From positions 32,249,773-32,309,772 of the forward strand of contig OZ037766.1 in assembly GCA_964035545.1 (NCBI GenBank): a stretch of DNA of 60,000 nucleotides, read 5' to 3'. The notes under the pieces are model-generated. The model ran no database searches. It had not been told where the DNA came from and worked only from the letters and a program-made list of their open reading frames with translations. The DNA is from Bugula neritina. Lineage: Eukaryota > Bryozoa > Gymnolaemata > Cheilostomatida > Bugulidae. A program made the position numbers and the translations under genes. Below are positions 11,645 to 21,309 of this stretch, in pieces (positions within the stretch are counted from its first letter, which is position 1; each line of letters begins with the position of its first letter).

Positions 11645-12466
11645 TAATAGACGATGTAAAGTTGGTACATTTAGTACCTTGTACCAACTCTAGAATACTC
11701 ACCACTATAACTTATATAAACTTCTGCAAGTTCAAATGCAAAATGCATACTTTTAGAAAATAGCTGTGCAACTTTTATTACATGCATTATTTTATTTCAT
11801 ATCTTAAATTTATGAACCATGAGTTCATTTTTCAAAATGTTTAAATTAAGTGCTCAAAAAATGCAATTAAAATTTTTATTCTTGCACAAATACCCTGGTG
11901 CAGTTTGACCACAACCCCAGCTGTTTTGGCAAACACATTTAATGGTTTTTTTATTGACATAGTGGTGAATGAGCTGGTTGTTTTTGGCAGTTGGGTAGAC
12001 TTGAAGCTTGGCAGCTTTTAAACAATTCTGATTGGCAGAATTTTACACGATAAGTTGATGTTTGTATCTGATTGGCCTAATAATGCATTTGCATTTGAAA
12101 ATGTAGAGTTTTATTTAAGCTATAATGGTGATATTTTAGAGTTGGCACACACCCCTTTTGGGTTGAGTTTTATAGTCTGTTCCTGCTGCAGTCATCTACA
12201 ACAACAGTGTATAGGGAAATTATTAGTATTACGAAATCTGTTTTGGCTTACTTTGCTATGCCAGTATTCTGACTTAGTTTTGTTATAATCAACTATGTTG
12301 GCAGTTAAAACTGAGGGTGATTTCATCAAAGGTAGACATTGCTGAGGCCTTAGAACATCAAATCAACCAGTGCTGTTACTTGGTTGTATTGTAAAGCAGT
12401 AGTGAGAGCATAGCACACTATCACAGTCACTGAGCTGCAATGACAGTATGTAAGGCACGTCAAAAC
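11645..12466 (+). repeat. Left arm of a long inverted repeat, about 0.8 kb
   Basis: It is the near-perfect reverse complement of 15379-16236. It begins at ATAATAGACGATGTAAA and ends at GTAAGGCACGTCAAAACA. It contains a 77-codon open frame (12055-12288) that recurs in the right arm; no protein family is recognised and I treat it as non-coding. Confidence 0.9.
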
Positions 12467-12662
12467 ACTAGTTTTAAATCAATACATACTACTAAATACA
12501 TTCTCATAGTCTAATGTAATAAATTATAAAAAAGTTGTTTAACATGCACATTACAAATGCATTAGCCTACGCTAACTATAAATTATTTGCTTGTGTACCC
12601 GCACTATTATTTTATTTTAAATTTGTAAAACAGTAGCTTTTTACTCTGTCACATATTTTTAA

Positions 12663-12881
12663 TGTTAGCTTATTATGTGATAGGAGCAGCAAGGGAATGT
12701 CTTTGTAGTTTGTCACACAGATCTAGACTGATTTATTATTGAACTTCATAAGTGTACATAAACATAGCAAATCATATATCCTGTTGCTGACCTGACACGA
12801 CTCTTGCAACAGGGTTAAAATAACAGCACAGATGACAAAACAGGTTTCTTGTTCTGATTCACTAATTACTACAACATTACA
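12663..12881 (-). repeat. 3' LTR of the retroelement, 219 bp
   Basis: It is essentially identical, in direct orientation, to 15052-15270, and the two are the same length. On the minus strand it begins TGTAATGTTG and ends GCTAACA, giving the canonical TG...CA ends. A short purine run, AAGGGA, directly precedes it on the element strand and may be the polypurine tract. Confidence 0.9.
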
Positions 12882-13145
12882 TCCCTTATGTATTTCAAAG
12901 AAAAGATACTATGTATATGTAAAACTGATTACAATAGTTTAACTGTTTACACTATGTAGCAACAAAATATAACATAAAATCTTCTGTGCCTCTGCTCTAC
13001 TATGTATTAATAACTTCATAAATCTGCTAACTAATGATAAAATGCAGGCACACAAATAAGATCTGGGAACACCTATATAGAGGGGTAGCCTTTTCATTAA
13101 ACTTTAATTTTAGCTAACCAGTTTGCGCGCCCATGCGTGAATTAC

Positions 13146-14960
13146 CTAATAACCGCATCTATCTGGTGGTTTACGGAGAGGTGGGTCAGGTTTAGCAACT
13201 GACATGCAATCAATGCATTGCCTACAGTGCAATTCAGCTTGTTTATCAATTCCTGTCCACCATACCTTGGGCCTCAATCTCTGTTTAGCTTTCACAATAC
13301 CCTGATGACCTTCATGTGCTGATTGGATCACATGATTGCGTAAACACACTGGCACAACAATTCTATTATTTCTTAACCCTACGTTTTGCATCTCACTAAG
13401 TTCACCTGACACTGCCTTATAGCCTATGCTACAACTGCTGAAGTGATTATCCTGTATTGCGTTAACCAACTGCTGAATTTCGGCGCACTGCTTAGACTTA
13501 GCTACAACATCACCCCAACTAAGTGCTATTGGCAAAGACTCTTTGGCAACTGACTCCGCAAAACTATCCCCTACATCGGTATCTATTAATGGCACATAAT
13601 CTAACCTAGTTGCCATTTGTGACAATGGGTCAGCATCATTTTCCACCAAACCATCTAATTTAACTTCATTTTGTGAACCTACTGACTGCGCTACTGGCTG
13701 AGTATTTTCATCAATGTGAAACTTGGCGGTGTACCCCCTAAGTTTTCCCAGGCCTTGAAAAACTTCTGAAAAACTGTTCATAACTTCTTTTGGTGCCTCA
13801 GGTAAAACACTGCACACAACATTATGACTACATGATATCAGAGAAAGACTGGTGGCAGTTTTAAAACTAAGCAAACACTTTGCCACACCGTTAAACACAT
13901 AAAATTCAGCCTTAGCATGCTTGCTGTTACAATAAACATCTGCACAAAACTTGCCCAAAACATCTAGTTGCTTTACACTACCATAAGCAAGTAAACCGTG
14001 TTGATCTACACTTTCAAGAGTTATCTGGCCTGTTTGCTTTAACTTGTTGTATGTTTCAATATCTATGATATTTGTACAAGCACCAGTGTCTATAATAAAT
14101 TGTACGGTCTCACCCAGTATAGATAGATTGCATTTTGGTATCTGCGTACTAATTCGTTGTACCGTGAACAAGTAGTTGGAATCGTCTTTCCATACTATGT
14201 GTGCTTCAGAGGGGTTTTCAACAGTGTTCACATTTTCTTTAAATGATTTTCCTTTACAAAATCGTGATCCAGCATAGTGTCCTTTCTTTTTACAATCGTT
14301 GCAGCTCCGGTTGATAGCTGGGCATTTTTTACTGTAGCTCATATGTCCAAACTTGCTACAGCGGAAACACTTCTGATTTGGGTTGACTTTTGATCGAGCA
14401 TGTGAGACAGCTCCAACTGTCTCCGGTTGATCATTATTAGAAAACTTGTCAATTTTCTCATGAACTTCCACCTGAAGGGCTACCTTTACAACTTCCTTCA
14501 AGTCATTCTGTTGCTCTGCGGCCATAGCAGCAACGCGATCTCGAACAGCTTTGCTATTAACACCAATGCGGAACTGTTCAAGCAGGTTTTCATCTAACAT
14601 AGTACCAAACTCACATGTTCTAGCCTGCGTCCGTAAACGAACCACATAATCGGTTACACTCTCGCTATCTGTCCTCCTCACCCCACGAAACTTGGCCCTC
14701 TCAACCATCTTGTTGGTAGCCGTACCGAAGTGAGACTCTAACAATGTCACCAAGTCATTGTAATTCTTCTCCTTTGGCTTCTGTGGAGATGTGAGACTTG
14801 ACAGGGTCTCATATTGAGCTTCCGAGAGTCCCATAATAAGAACATGCTTTTTCTTGCCTTCGGCGGTGCCGTGAAACTCAAAGTAACTTTCTAACCTTTC
14901 CACATAAGTCTCAATTTTACCACCAAATACTGGCACACTGCTACCACTACCAGTAGCCAT
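13146..14960 (-). CDS. Retrotransposon Gag-protease with fused integrase remnant, 604 aa
   Basis: A single uninterrupted ORF. Residues about 1-185 resemble a Ty3/gypsy Gag capsid region. Two CCHC zinc knuckles follow at about 198-213 (CFRCSKFGH...) and 220-235 (CNDCKKKGH...). The aspartic protease active site IIDTGACT lies near 289-296. A short piece typical of the start of reverse transcriptase (about 400-424) is then joined directly to linker sequence and an integrase-type HHCC zinc-binding region near 549-585 (HEGH ... CRQCIDC, with WWTGID between). The catalytic motifs of reverse transcriptase, RNase H and integrase are absent. The deletion is in frame, so a fusion polypeptide could still be made. 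It could serve as a non-autonomous element dependent on a full-length relative; this is inference. Confidence 0.9.
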   Translation of the reverse strand: MATGSGSSVPVFGGKIETYVERLESYFEFHGTAEGKKKHVLIMGLSEAQYETLSSLTSPQKPKEKNYNDLVTLLESHFGTATNKMVERAKFRGVRRTDSESVTDYVVRLRTQARTCEFGTMLDENLLEQFRIGVNSKAVRDRVAAMAAEQQNDLKEVVKVALQVEVHEKIDKFSNNDQPETVGAVSHARSKVNPNQKCFRCSKFGHMSYSKKCPAINRSCNDCKKKGHYAGSRFCKGKSFKENVNTVENPSEAHIVWKDDSNYLFTVQRISTQIPKCNLSILGETVQFIIDTGACTNIIDIETYNKLKQTGQITLESVDQHGLLAYGSVKQLDVLGKFCADVYCNSKHAKAEFYVFNGVAKCLLSFKTATSLSLISCSHNVVCSVLPEAPKEVMNSFSEVFQGLGKLRGYTAKFHIDENTQPVAQSVGSQNEVKLDGLVENDADPLSQMATRLDYVPLIDTDVGDSFAESVAKESLPIALSWGDVVAKSKQCAEIQQLVNAIQDNHFSSCSIGYKAVSGELSEMQNVGLRNNRIVVPVCLRNHVIQSAHEGHQGIVKAKQRLRPKVWWTGIDKQAELHCRQCIDCMSVAKPDPPLRKPPDRCGY

Positions 14961-15026
14961 TTTGATACTACGAACCTTGTCTAGAAACTACAATCCCCTT
15001 CCAAAAGAGCATCAAATAATCCTTCT

Positions 15027-15044
15027 CTATTATCCTCATCGCCA
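15027..15044 (-). other. Candidate primer binding site
   Basis: On the element strand TGGCGATGAGGATAATAG starts 7 nt after the 5' LTR. The leading TGG fits pairing to the CCA end of a tRNA. Which tRNA it pairs with was not determined. Confidence 0.55.
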
Positions 15045-15051
15045 ATTTTAA

Positions 15052-15270
15052 TGTTAGCTTATTATGTGATAGGAGCAGCAAGGGAATGTCTTTGTAGTTT
15101 GTCACACAGATCTAGACTGATTTATTATTGAACTTCATAAGTGTACATAAACATAGCAAATCATATATCCTGTTGCTGACCTGACACGACTCTTGCAACA
15201 GGGTTAAAATAACAGCACAGATGACAAAACAGGTTTCTTGTTCTGATTCACTAATTACTACAACATTACA
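15052..15270 (-). repeat. 5' LTR of the retroelement, 219 bp
   Basis: Direct repeat partner of 12663-12881, with TG...CA ends on the minus strand. It lies upstream of the Gag ORF and would supply its promoter. Confidence 0.9.
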
Positions 15271-15378
15271 ATATTCATCTGCATTGGATTTAAATGCACA
15301 GCTATTAGCAATAGATAATGTAGAAATTTTGTATAAAAATGAGTATTAGCATGTAGTGCCTTGCATGTGGGTCTATAT

Positions 15379-16236
15379 TGTTTTGACGTGCCTTACATAA
15401 GATAATATAATAGAACTGACGAGTTTGGTGTAGCCACTGTCATTGCAGCTCAGTGACTGTGATAGTGTGCTATGCTCTCACTACTGCTTTACAATACAAC
15501 CAAGTAACAGCACTGGTTGATTTGATGTTCTAAGGCCTCAGCAATGTCCACCTTTGATGAAATCACCCTCAGTTTTAACTGCCAACATAGTTGATTACAA
15601 ACTAAGTCAGAATACTGGCATAGCAAAGTAAGCCAAAACAGATTTCGTAATACTAATAATTTCCCTATACACTGTTGTTGTAGATGACTACAGCAGGAAC
15701 AGACTATAAAACTCAACCCAAAAGGGGTGTGTGCCAACTCTAAAATATCACCATTATAGCTTAAATAAAACTCTACATTTTCAAATGCAAATGCATTATT
15801 AGGCCAATCAGATACAAACATCAACTTATCGTGTAAAATTCTGCCAATCAGAATTGTTTAAAAGCTGCCAAGCTTCAAGTCTACCCAACTGCCAAAAACA
15901 ACCAGCTCATTCACCACTATGTCAATAAAAAAACCATTAAATGTGTTTGTTAAAACAGCTGGGGTTGTGGTCAAACTGCACCAGGGTATTTGTGCAAGAA
16001 TAAAAATTTTAATTGCATTTTTTGAGCACTTAATTTAAACATTTTGAAAAATGAACTCATGGTTCATAAGTTTAAGATATGAAATAAAATAATGCATGTA
16101 ATAAAAGTTGCACAGCTATTTTCTAAAAGTATGCATTTTGCATTTGAACTTGCAGAAGTTTATATAAGTTATAGTGGTGAGTATTCTAGAGTTGGTACAA
16201 GGTACTAAATGTACCAAATTTACATCGTCTATTATT
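15379..16236 (-). repeat. Right arm of the long inverted repeat
   Basis: Reverse complement of 11645-12466, with about 35-45 extra bases near 15400-15440. It includes the mirror of the left-arm open frame (15489-15824), which runs longer here because a stop is changed; the protein is unrecognised. Confidence 0.9.
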
Positions 16237-17756
16237 AGGCTGTCAATTCATGTTGATAGCAGTCAACTGTTGCGATAGTCTCGGGTTACTAGCAAAGCTA
16301 ATTGTTTTGAACAAATAACCCAAAAGTTTAAAAATAAGTAGCTTGCGTATTACTAGCTACAAAAACAGGTCTGAAATAGACTGTTAAAGCAAGCTCTTAT
16401 TGTAGAGTTTGCAGGTGTGCTCTAAAATAAAACTTAAACTGTATGCTATTGCATAAGTATTTGTATGGGAGAGATAAATGGACATTACTGAGTTTCTGGA
16501 AAACAACATACTTGAAGTTAACTTTGACAATGGTGTGTTATTTTCATCATAGCTAGCCTATAGCATAAATCTCTAATCATATGAATCTTTATGAAGCCCA
16601 CAGCTCGTGTAAGGGTGGCAATGTAATTTGAAACGAACAATTATGTTGCTGCATTGTGTCTAAGGTATATTAGAGAGCAGAATTTGGTTTTACTAGCCTA
16701 CCCCAACTGCATTCTACAATGCAGCTTATATGCTGGCAGTTGTAATAAGTACTGCCAATAGCAAGGTTACTATCACTGCTAGCTCTGTGCAGTATGTAAC
16801 CTCTTGAATAATTGCGCCAATTTTAAACTCTTGGAAGTTGGCCAAGTTATCATATCGCAGCCAGCCACTGGAGACAAAGCATCAGAGCTATTCATATAAT
16901 ATTTTACTGATGCACTTGGTAGCAGAGTGGCTAATCTAATATAGTTCATAGTTCAACAGCCTTTACTTTGGGAATACAGCCTCTTTTTTTAGGTTTACCT
17001 AACAAAGCATGAAAATATCTGAACTGATATTCTGATAATTTAGAGGTACATTTTGAAAACTAGGTTAATTGCACTTGTTTGCACAACAACAATAATAAAA
17101 TAGATATTATGCAGTATAATAAAAACACACATAATACTATATAATATATTATAATGGTAATAATATAATATTGTAAGTACCATTACTGCATTTTATAAAT
17201 CACATGGTTGCCAAAAAAATGTATCACAAATGCTGTAATTATAAATCAAAAATAGAACTATAGCTAGGCAGCAGGTTAGAATAGAGTAAATTTTTAAAAC
17301 ATGAAATCATGATTTGACTATTGTTTTATTTAGGCCAACCAACCTAGGAATACAAGATTGGGTTTTAGCTGACAGTTTATAACATTTAGCTTTTGAGCCA
17401 GCAGCACTGGCACTTGTGAAGTATAGGCAAAGTTAGTGAAGCAAGACTAACAAGCACTCAAATACAAGGCATATTGAGACGCAATAACAAGTCAGGAGCG
17501 TATAAATTAAAAAGAATGTGGAAGGGGGACTATGTTTTTCAACAAGCTATAACTTAAACATGAATTGGCTTTTGAAAAAAATAAAAAAGTATATTGGAGA
17601 ACATAAGTTTCTTTATCTTTTCATATTTTTTTTGTTCCTGTGACATTCAACCTGTTCGAGCTATCAGTGGAACATTGTTCATATAGAACATAAAGCACCT
17701 GGCAAAGAGCCAGAAAATGAAAAGTATGACCTTAAACTAACTGTGCAATAATCTTT
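16237..17756. other. Intergenic, 3' flank of family X gene A
   Basis: No exon supported. 17530-17750 is repeated in inverted orientation at 10590-10790. The rest is AT-rich without recognised elements. Confidence 0.5.
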
Positions 17757-19771
17757 TTATCTAGAGTCAACGTTGGCTCTGAAAGGCTTTTTAATAAATT
17801 TAGATTTATATTTCCCATACTGAATCATATTAAGGATATATTTAGGAATACATGCTACCTCTATAAGAGTTACCTTCCCTTCATCTTCTCTATCAGCCAG
17901 ACAACGGGCACACATGTAAGAGGTTTTATCTAGGTCACAGATCAGTTCCTGGAGACTATCTGCAGAGCTCTCCACTTCAAATGAGACTTCAGGGTTGGAG
18001 TATTTCTCAAAGTGAAAGGTTACTGGATCAGACTGAGGTTGTAAAGTAAAAGCTGCTTCACCGTTTGTCTTTCCATCTTTTAAACTCTGTCTGTGTAAAA
18101 CTATTAGGCATGACTTCCGCTCAGTTGCATAGAAATTTGCAAGTTTCACCATTAATTTCATCCAAGCTGCTGCAGACTCAACTGGGAAGTACATATTATT
18201 CTGTAAGTCTGCATATCTTTTAATGATGTAATCATCTCTCAAAGAGTTGGCAAACATGAGTAGTTTGTGAGTCTCTGCTTCCATTAACTCTTCACTGCAT
18301 TCTGTTTGGCACAAGCTGATTGGGTCTTTAGATAAGCGGTATCTGTCCTTGATTAGTGCTGTTAGCTCAAATTGTTGAGGTATTTCCTGTTTCTTTTCTT
18401 CAGCCAGAATCTTCTTGCTTATAGAAACATAAGATATTCCTTCTAGTCTAGCCTTCCAGTGTGTGTTGAAAGATCTCAAAACAAACTCTGCACAACTCTT
18501 TAGAAAATTTGTCACTTCACTTATGAAGCTTTTTGATTCTTGGCAAACTCGCCAATTCCTGAGTGCAAGGATTTCTTGTATGAGTAGCACATAAAAGTGA
18601 GTGGCAATAATGAAAAGAAGCATACCATTTTTTGGAAAAGCATTGGCGTCTTGCATTACTTTCATTAATTCAATTCTTCTTAGACTTTCTTGTTCTTTTA
18701 ACATACGTATCAATTGCTCATTAGAATTATGCATGTTGAACTTACATCTTAAATATGTTTGCTTCACATAAATCACAAAACACTGAAGACTTGTTAACAG
18801 ATCAATAACCACAGGCTCTGGTCTTTCTTGAATATAATCCAACGCTAAAAGTTCTGTCACATAAAATAGGTAGTCTGATTCTTGTTGAGTATCGAAAAGA
18901 CCATGTAAGCTTACAAGGGGAGCAGGTAAGTTTACATTGACTCCACCAATGAGGCTTTCTACTAAGTTATGTGCAGTGTAGCTAGGACGAAGAGCTTCAT
19001 TTGAGAACACACGAAAGAAAAGCCTCTTCTCTTCATAAGCATTTGGCAGAGTTATATCACTTGCATCCATAGGCTCTGCCTCGTCCAAACCCATTAAACT
19101 GCCAGCAGTACCTATAGAAGTAGCTGCACTGCTGCTGCCAGAACCACTTTCAGTGGTGACTTTATGAACAGTAGCTGTGGCAGCAACAGCATCCCTTTCT
19201 ATGTCAGCCACATGTTCACTGTCCATCTCTGTGTCATCTACTGCAGGCTCATCCTCAGTGACTCCAGGTATAGTAGGAGCAGCACTGAAGCCACTCACGT
19301 CCATCTTTGTAATCTAAAAACAAACAAATTATATAATATTATTTTATAAAGTGCAGCACAATTAGCAGATTTCGATGCTGCCATGAGATGCCAATAAGAA
19401 TAACAAACTTCTGGAATATTTTCATTCACAATTTCATGTTAGAGTTCAGCAAAACCACTTTTCTAAAAATGAAACTGTATAAATAGCATAACAATTATAT
19501 TATATAATAACTTACTGCTGCTATTTATAGCATACAGTTTTATAATATTTTAATAACTTACAGGTTCTCTTGCAGCTTTACTTTTGTTACCCTCTTCTCT
19601 CACCAAAGCTTTTCCTTTAGCTTCTGCTTTAGGACCAGGAGATGTGTGAGGTGCTGTTGATGTTTTACTGGTTGAAGCAGTTGAAGGTTGGGAAGAAAGC
19701 TTACTTCTTTTGGGTTTGGTACCAGATGCACAGAGTAACTTCTGAGGATCCTTGGATTCTTTGGATGCCAT
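17757..19771 (-). CDS. Family X gene A, 588 aa, function unknown
   Basis: Two exons, 19771-19562 and 19313-17757, with a phase-0 GT-AG intron (donor GTAAGT, acceptor TTTTTAG). Exon 1 (70 codons) is rich in Ser, Thr, Pro and Lys. Exon 2 opens with an acidic, Ala/Thr-rich segment, then a largely helical region whose best conserved parts are YLRCKF, FPKNGMLLFIIATHFYVLLI and HWKARLEGISYVSIS. It ends in a Cys-containing block near YMCARCLADREDEG followed by VTLIEVACIP. I recognise no known domain and no catalytic signature. The hydrophobic FIIATHFYVLLI run could be a buried helix or a membrane segment; there is no signal peptide. The last third is almost identical in DNA to gene B, while the first half is divergent. 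Confidence 0.85.
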
Positions 19772-21309
19772 CTTTTCCTTCTTTGTACAAATCTGAGAAA
19801 GTTTTGCTTGAATCTAGACTTGTGGCTACCTTTATAGTCTGTTGGCTAACAGAAAGTCAGCTTTTTAGGCAGGAAATTTCTCTACAAACAATAATTCTTC
19901 AGCTGTAAAGCCAACCAACTCTAAAAGTCTATTGAAGTTAGGTTTATGACTCTCAGAATAGCCATCATATCATATACAGGTGGCTAGCAAGAGATACTAC
20001 TGATGGCTGGTTTTTCTATGAAATAAGCAGCTAGCTATTACTGTTGTCATTTGGACATTCTAGCTAGCTAGCTTCTAAATATTCTAAAATTTTAAACAAG
20101 TCACTGCAGAGAAACGCTGCACAAATTATCGCTAATTCCAATATCTATAAGGATTTTAGTTGTCAATCTATTTGCCATATTGATAATTTTATTTAGTTTA
20201 TTGCAACTAGTATATATTCAACATATCCTTTTTATTGTTTGCTATTCCCTGTTCTTGCAGCACTCAGAATAACCTTGAAGCTGACTTATAAATATTTATA
20301 GAACACAAGCTATATGCATGAGATTAAGTGAGACAACAAATAAAACTATATCCACTATAATATAAATATTAAGATCAGTCAAACTTAGCAACAATTAGTG
20401 TCAGTTCTATAAAGCCCCCCTCACTGAGTCTAGCAGAAACACCATCACTTGAGTGCATATCTACCATTCAGAATTACTCTATAGGCACGGACATACATAC
20501 TCAGGAGTTGCATATTTAGCTGATGGAGCCAGGATATGTGTGAATTATTTAATACTGCATAAATGTACCATGTCAGAGACTGTTCTATATTGTTGTACAA
20601 ATTAAAAACCGCGGGAGGTCTGTATGAACTATGAAGTATATGTATATCTATGCAGATTTTAAGCTCTAATTAGTACTGGAAATAGCATTAGTGAAGCTGA
20701 AGCACTTTTGGGGAAATTTAATCTATTTGTTTAATATATACTATGTTTTCAAATGGCTTATGTGCATGCTTTTATGTTTGTAGTAGCAGAACTTGACAAA
20801 AATCACCTCAATTTGATGTTCCATTCATACTGATGTAATATTATGACTCATGAGTTTGGCTTTAGTTAGTATATTTTATTATAACAAGAATTACAAGAAA
20901 GCAAGCTAAAGAAAACAGTATGAAACGCAAGTTAATCAGACGTAAACTATTTCCTGTATCAGTAACACATAATTGAGAAACTGAGCAGTGTTTCAAAGCC
21001 TCTGCAGCTGTAACAATATAATTTGATAGTTAAACAACAAGTTTAGTCAATATCAACTCTAGTGAAAATGATACAACAAAATATAAACATAAGAAAAGTA
21101 AATAGATATTGACAATATTGTTGGAAAGGTGATTGACTAAACACCACGCGACAAAGCGTATAAACAAAGTAGAAGCAAATGAGTAGACCTTGAAAATACT
21201 GTTGAAAGGTGATTGGATAATTTCAATGTGAATTTTTGTCTAGGGTTTATAATATGTTCATCGATCCGCTAGGACAATTAGCGGAGATATAGGTGAGAAA
21301 AATATTTGC
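19772..21309. other. Intergenic between family X genes A and B
   Basis: No exon supported. 20480-21130 is the duplicated 3' flank of gene B, with copies at 152-900 and 10020-10560. The promoter of gene A should lie near 19772-20000, but no motif is clear. Confidence 0.55.

Larger units (their letters stand above)
12663..15270 (-). mobile_element. Ty3/gypsy-like LTR retrotransposon, internally deleted
   Basis: Order on the minus strand: 5' LTR (15270-15052), candidate primer binding site (15044-15027), one Gag-protease-remnant ORF (14960-13146), 264 bp of non-coding DNA, and 3' LTR (12881-12663). At 2.6 kb it is about half the usual length, because most of reverse transcriptase, RNase H and the integrase core are missing. 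The near-identical LTRs suggest a fairly recent insertion. Flanking 5-mers (TTTAA left, ATATT right) do not match, so the target duplication is absent or altered. Confidence 0.88.
11645..16236. mobile_element. Composite foldback element enclosing an LTR retroelement
   Basis: Two inverted arms (822 and about 858 bp) flank a 2.9-kb centre that contains a complete LTR-to-LTR unit (12663-15270). Possible explanations are a foldback (TIR) DNA element hit by a retrotransposon, or an inverted duplication around one. The right arm has about 35-45 extra bp near its inner end. A clear target site duplication could not be read at the outer ends. Confidence 0.7.

Noticed and set aside
12055-15824. Matching small proteins beginning MMFVSDWPNNAFAF in both inverted arms
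   Set aside because: The frames are inside inverted repeat arms, one is truncated by a stop relative to the other, and no family is recognised. Treated as non-coding.
16910-16965. tRNA-like stretch GTAGCAGAGTGGCTAA with GTTCAAC downstream
   Set aside because: Only box-like fragments with no foldable stems; too weak to list as a SINE.
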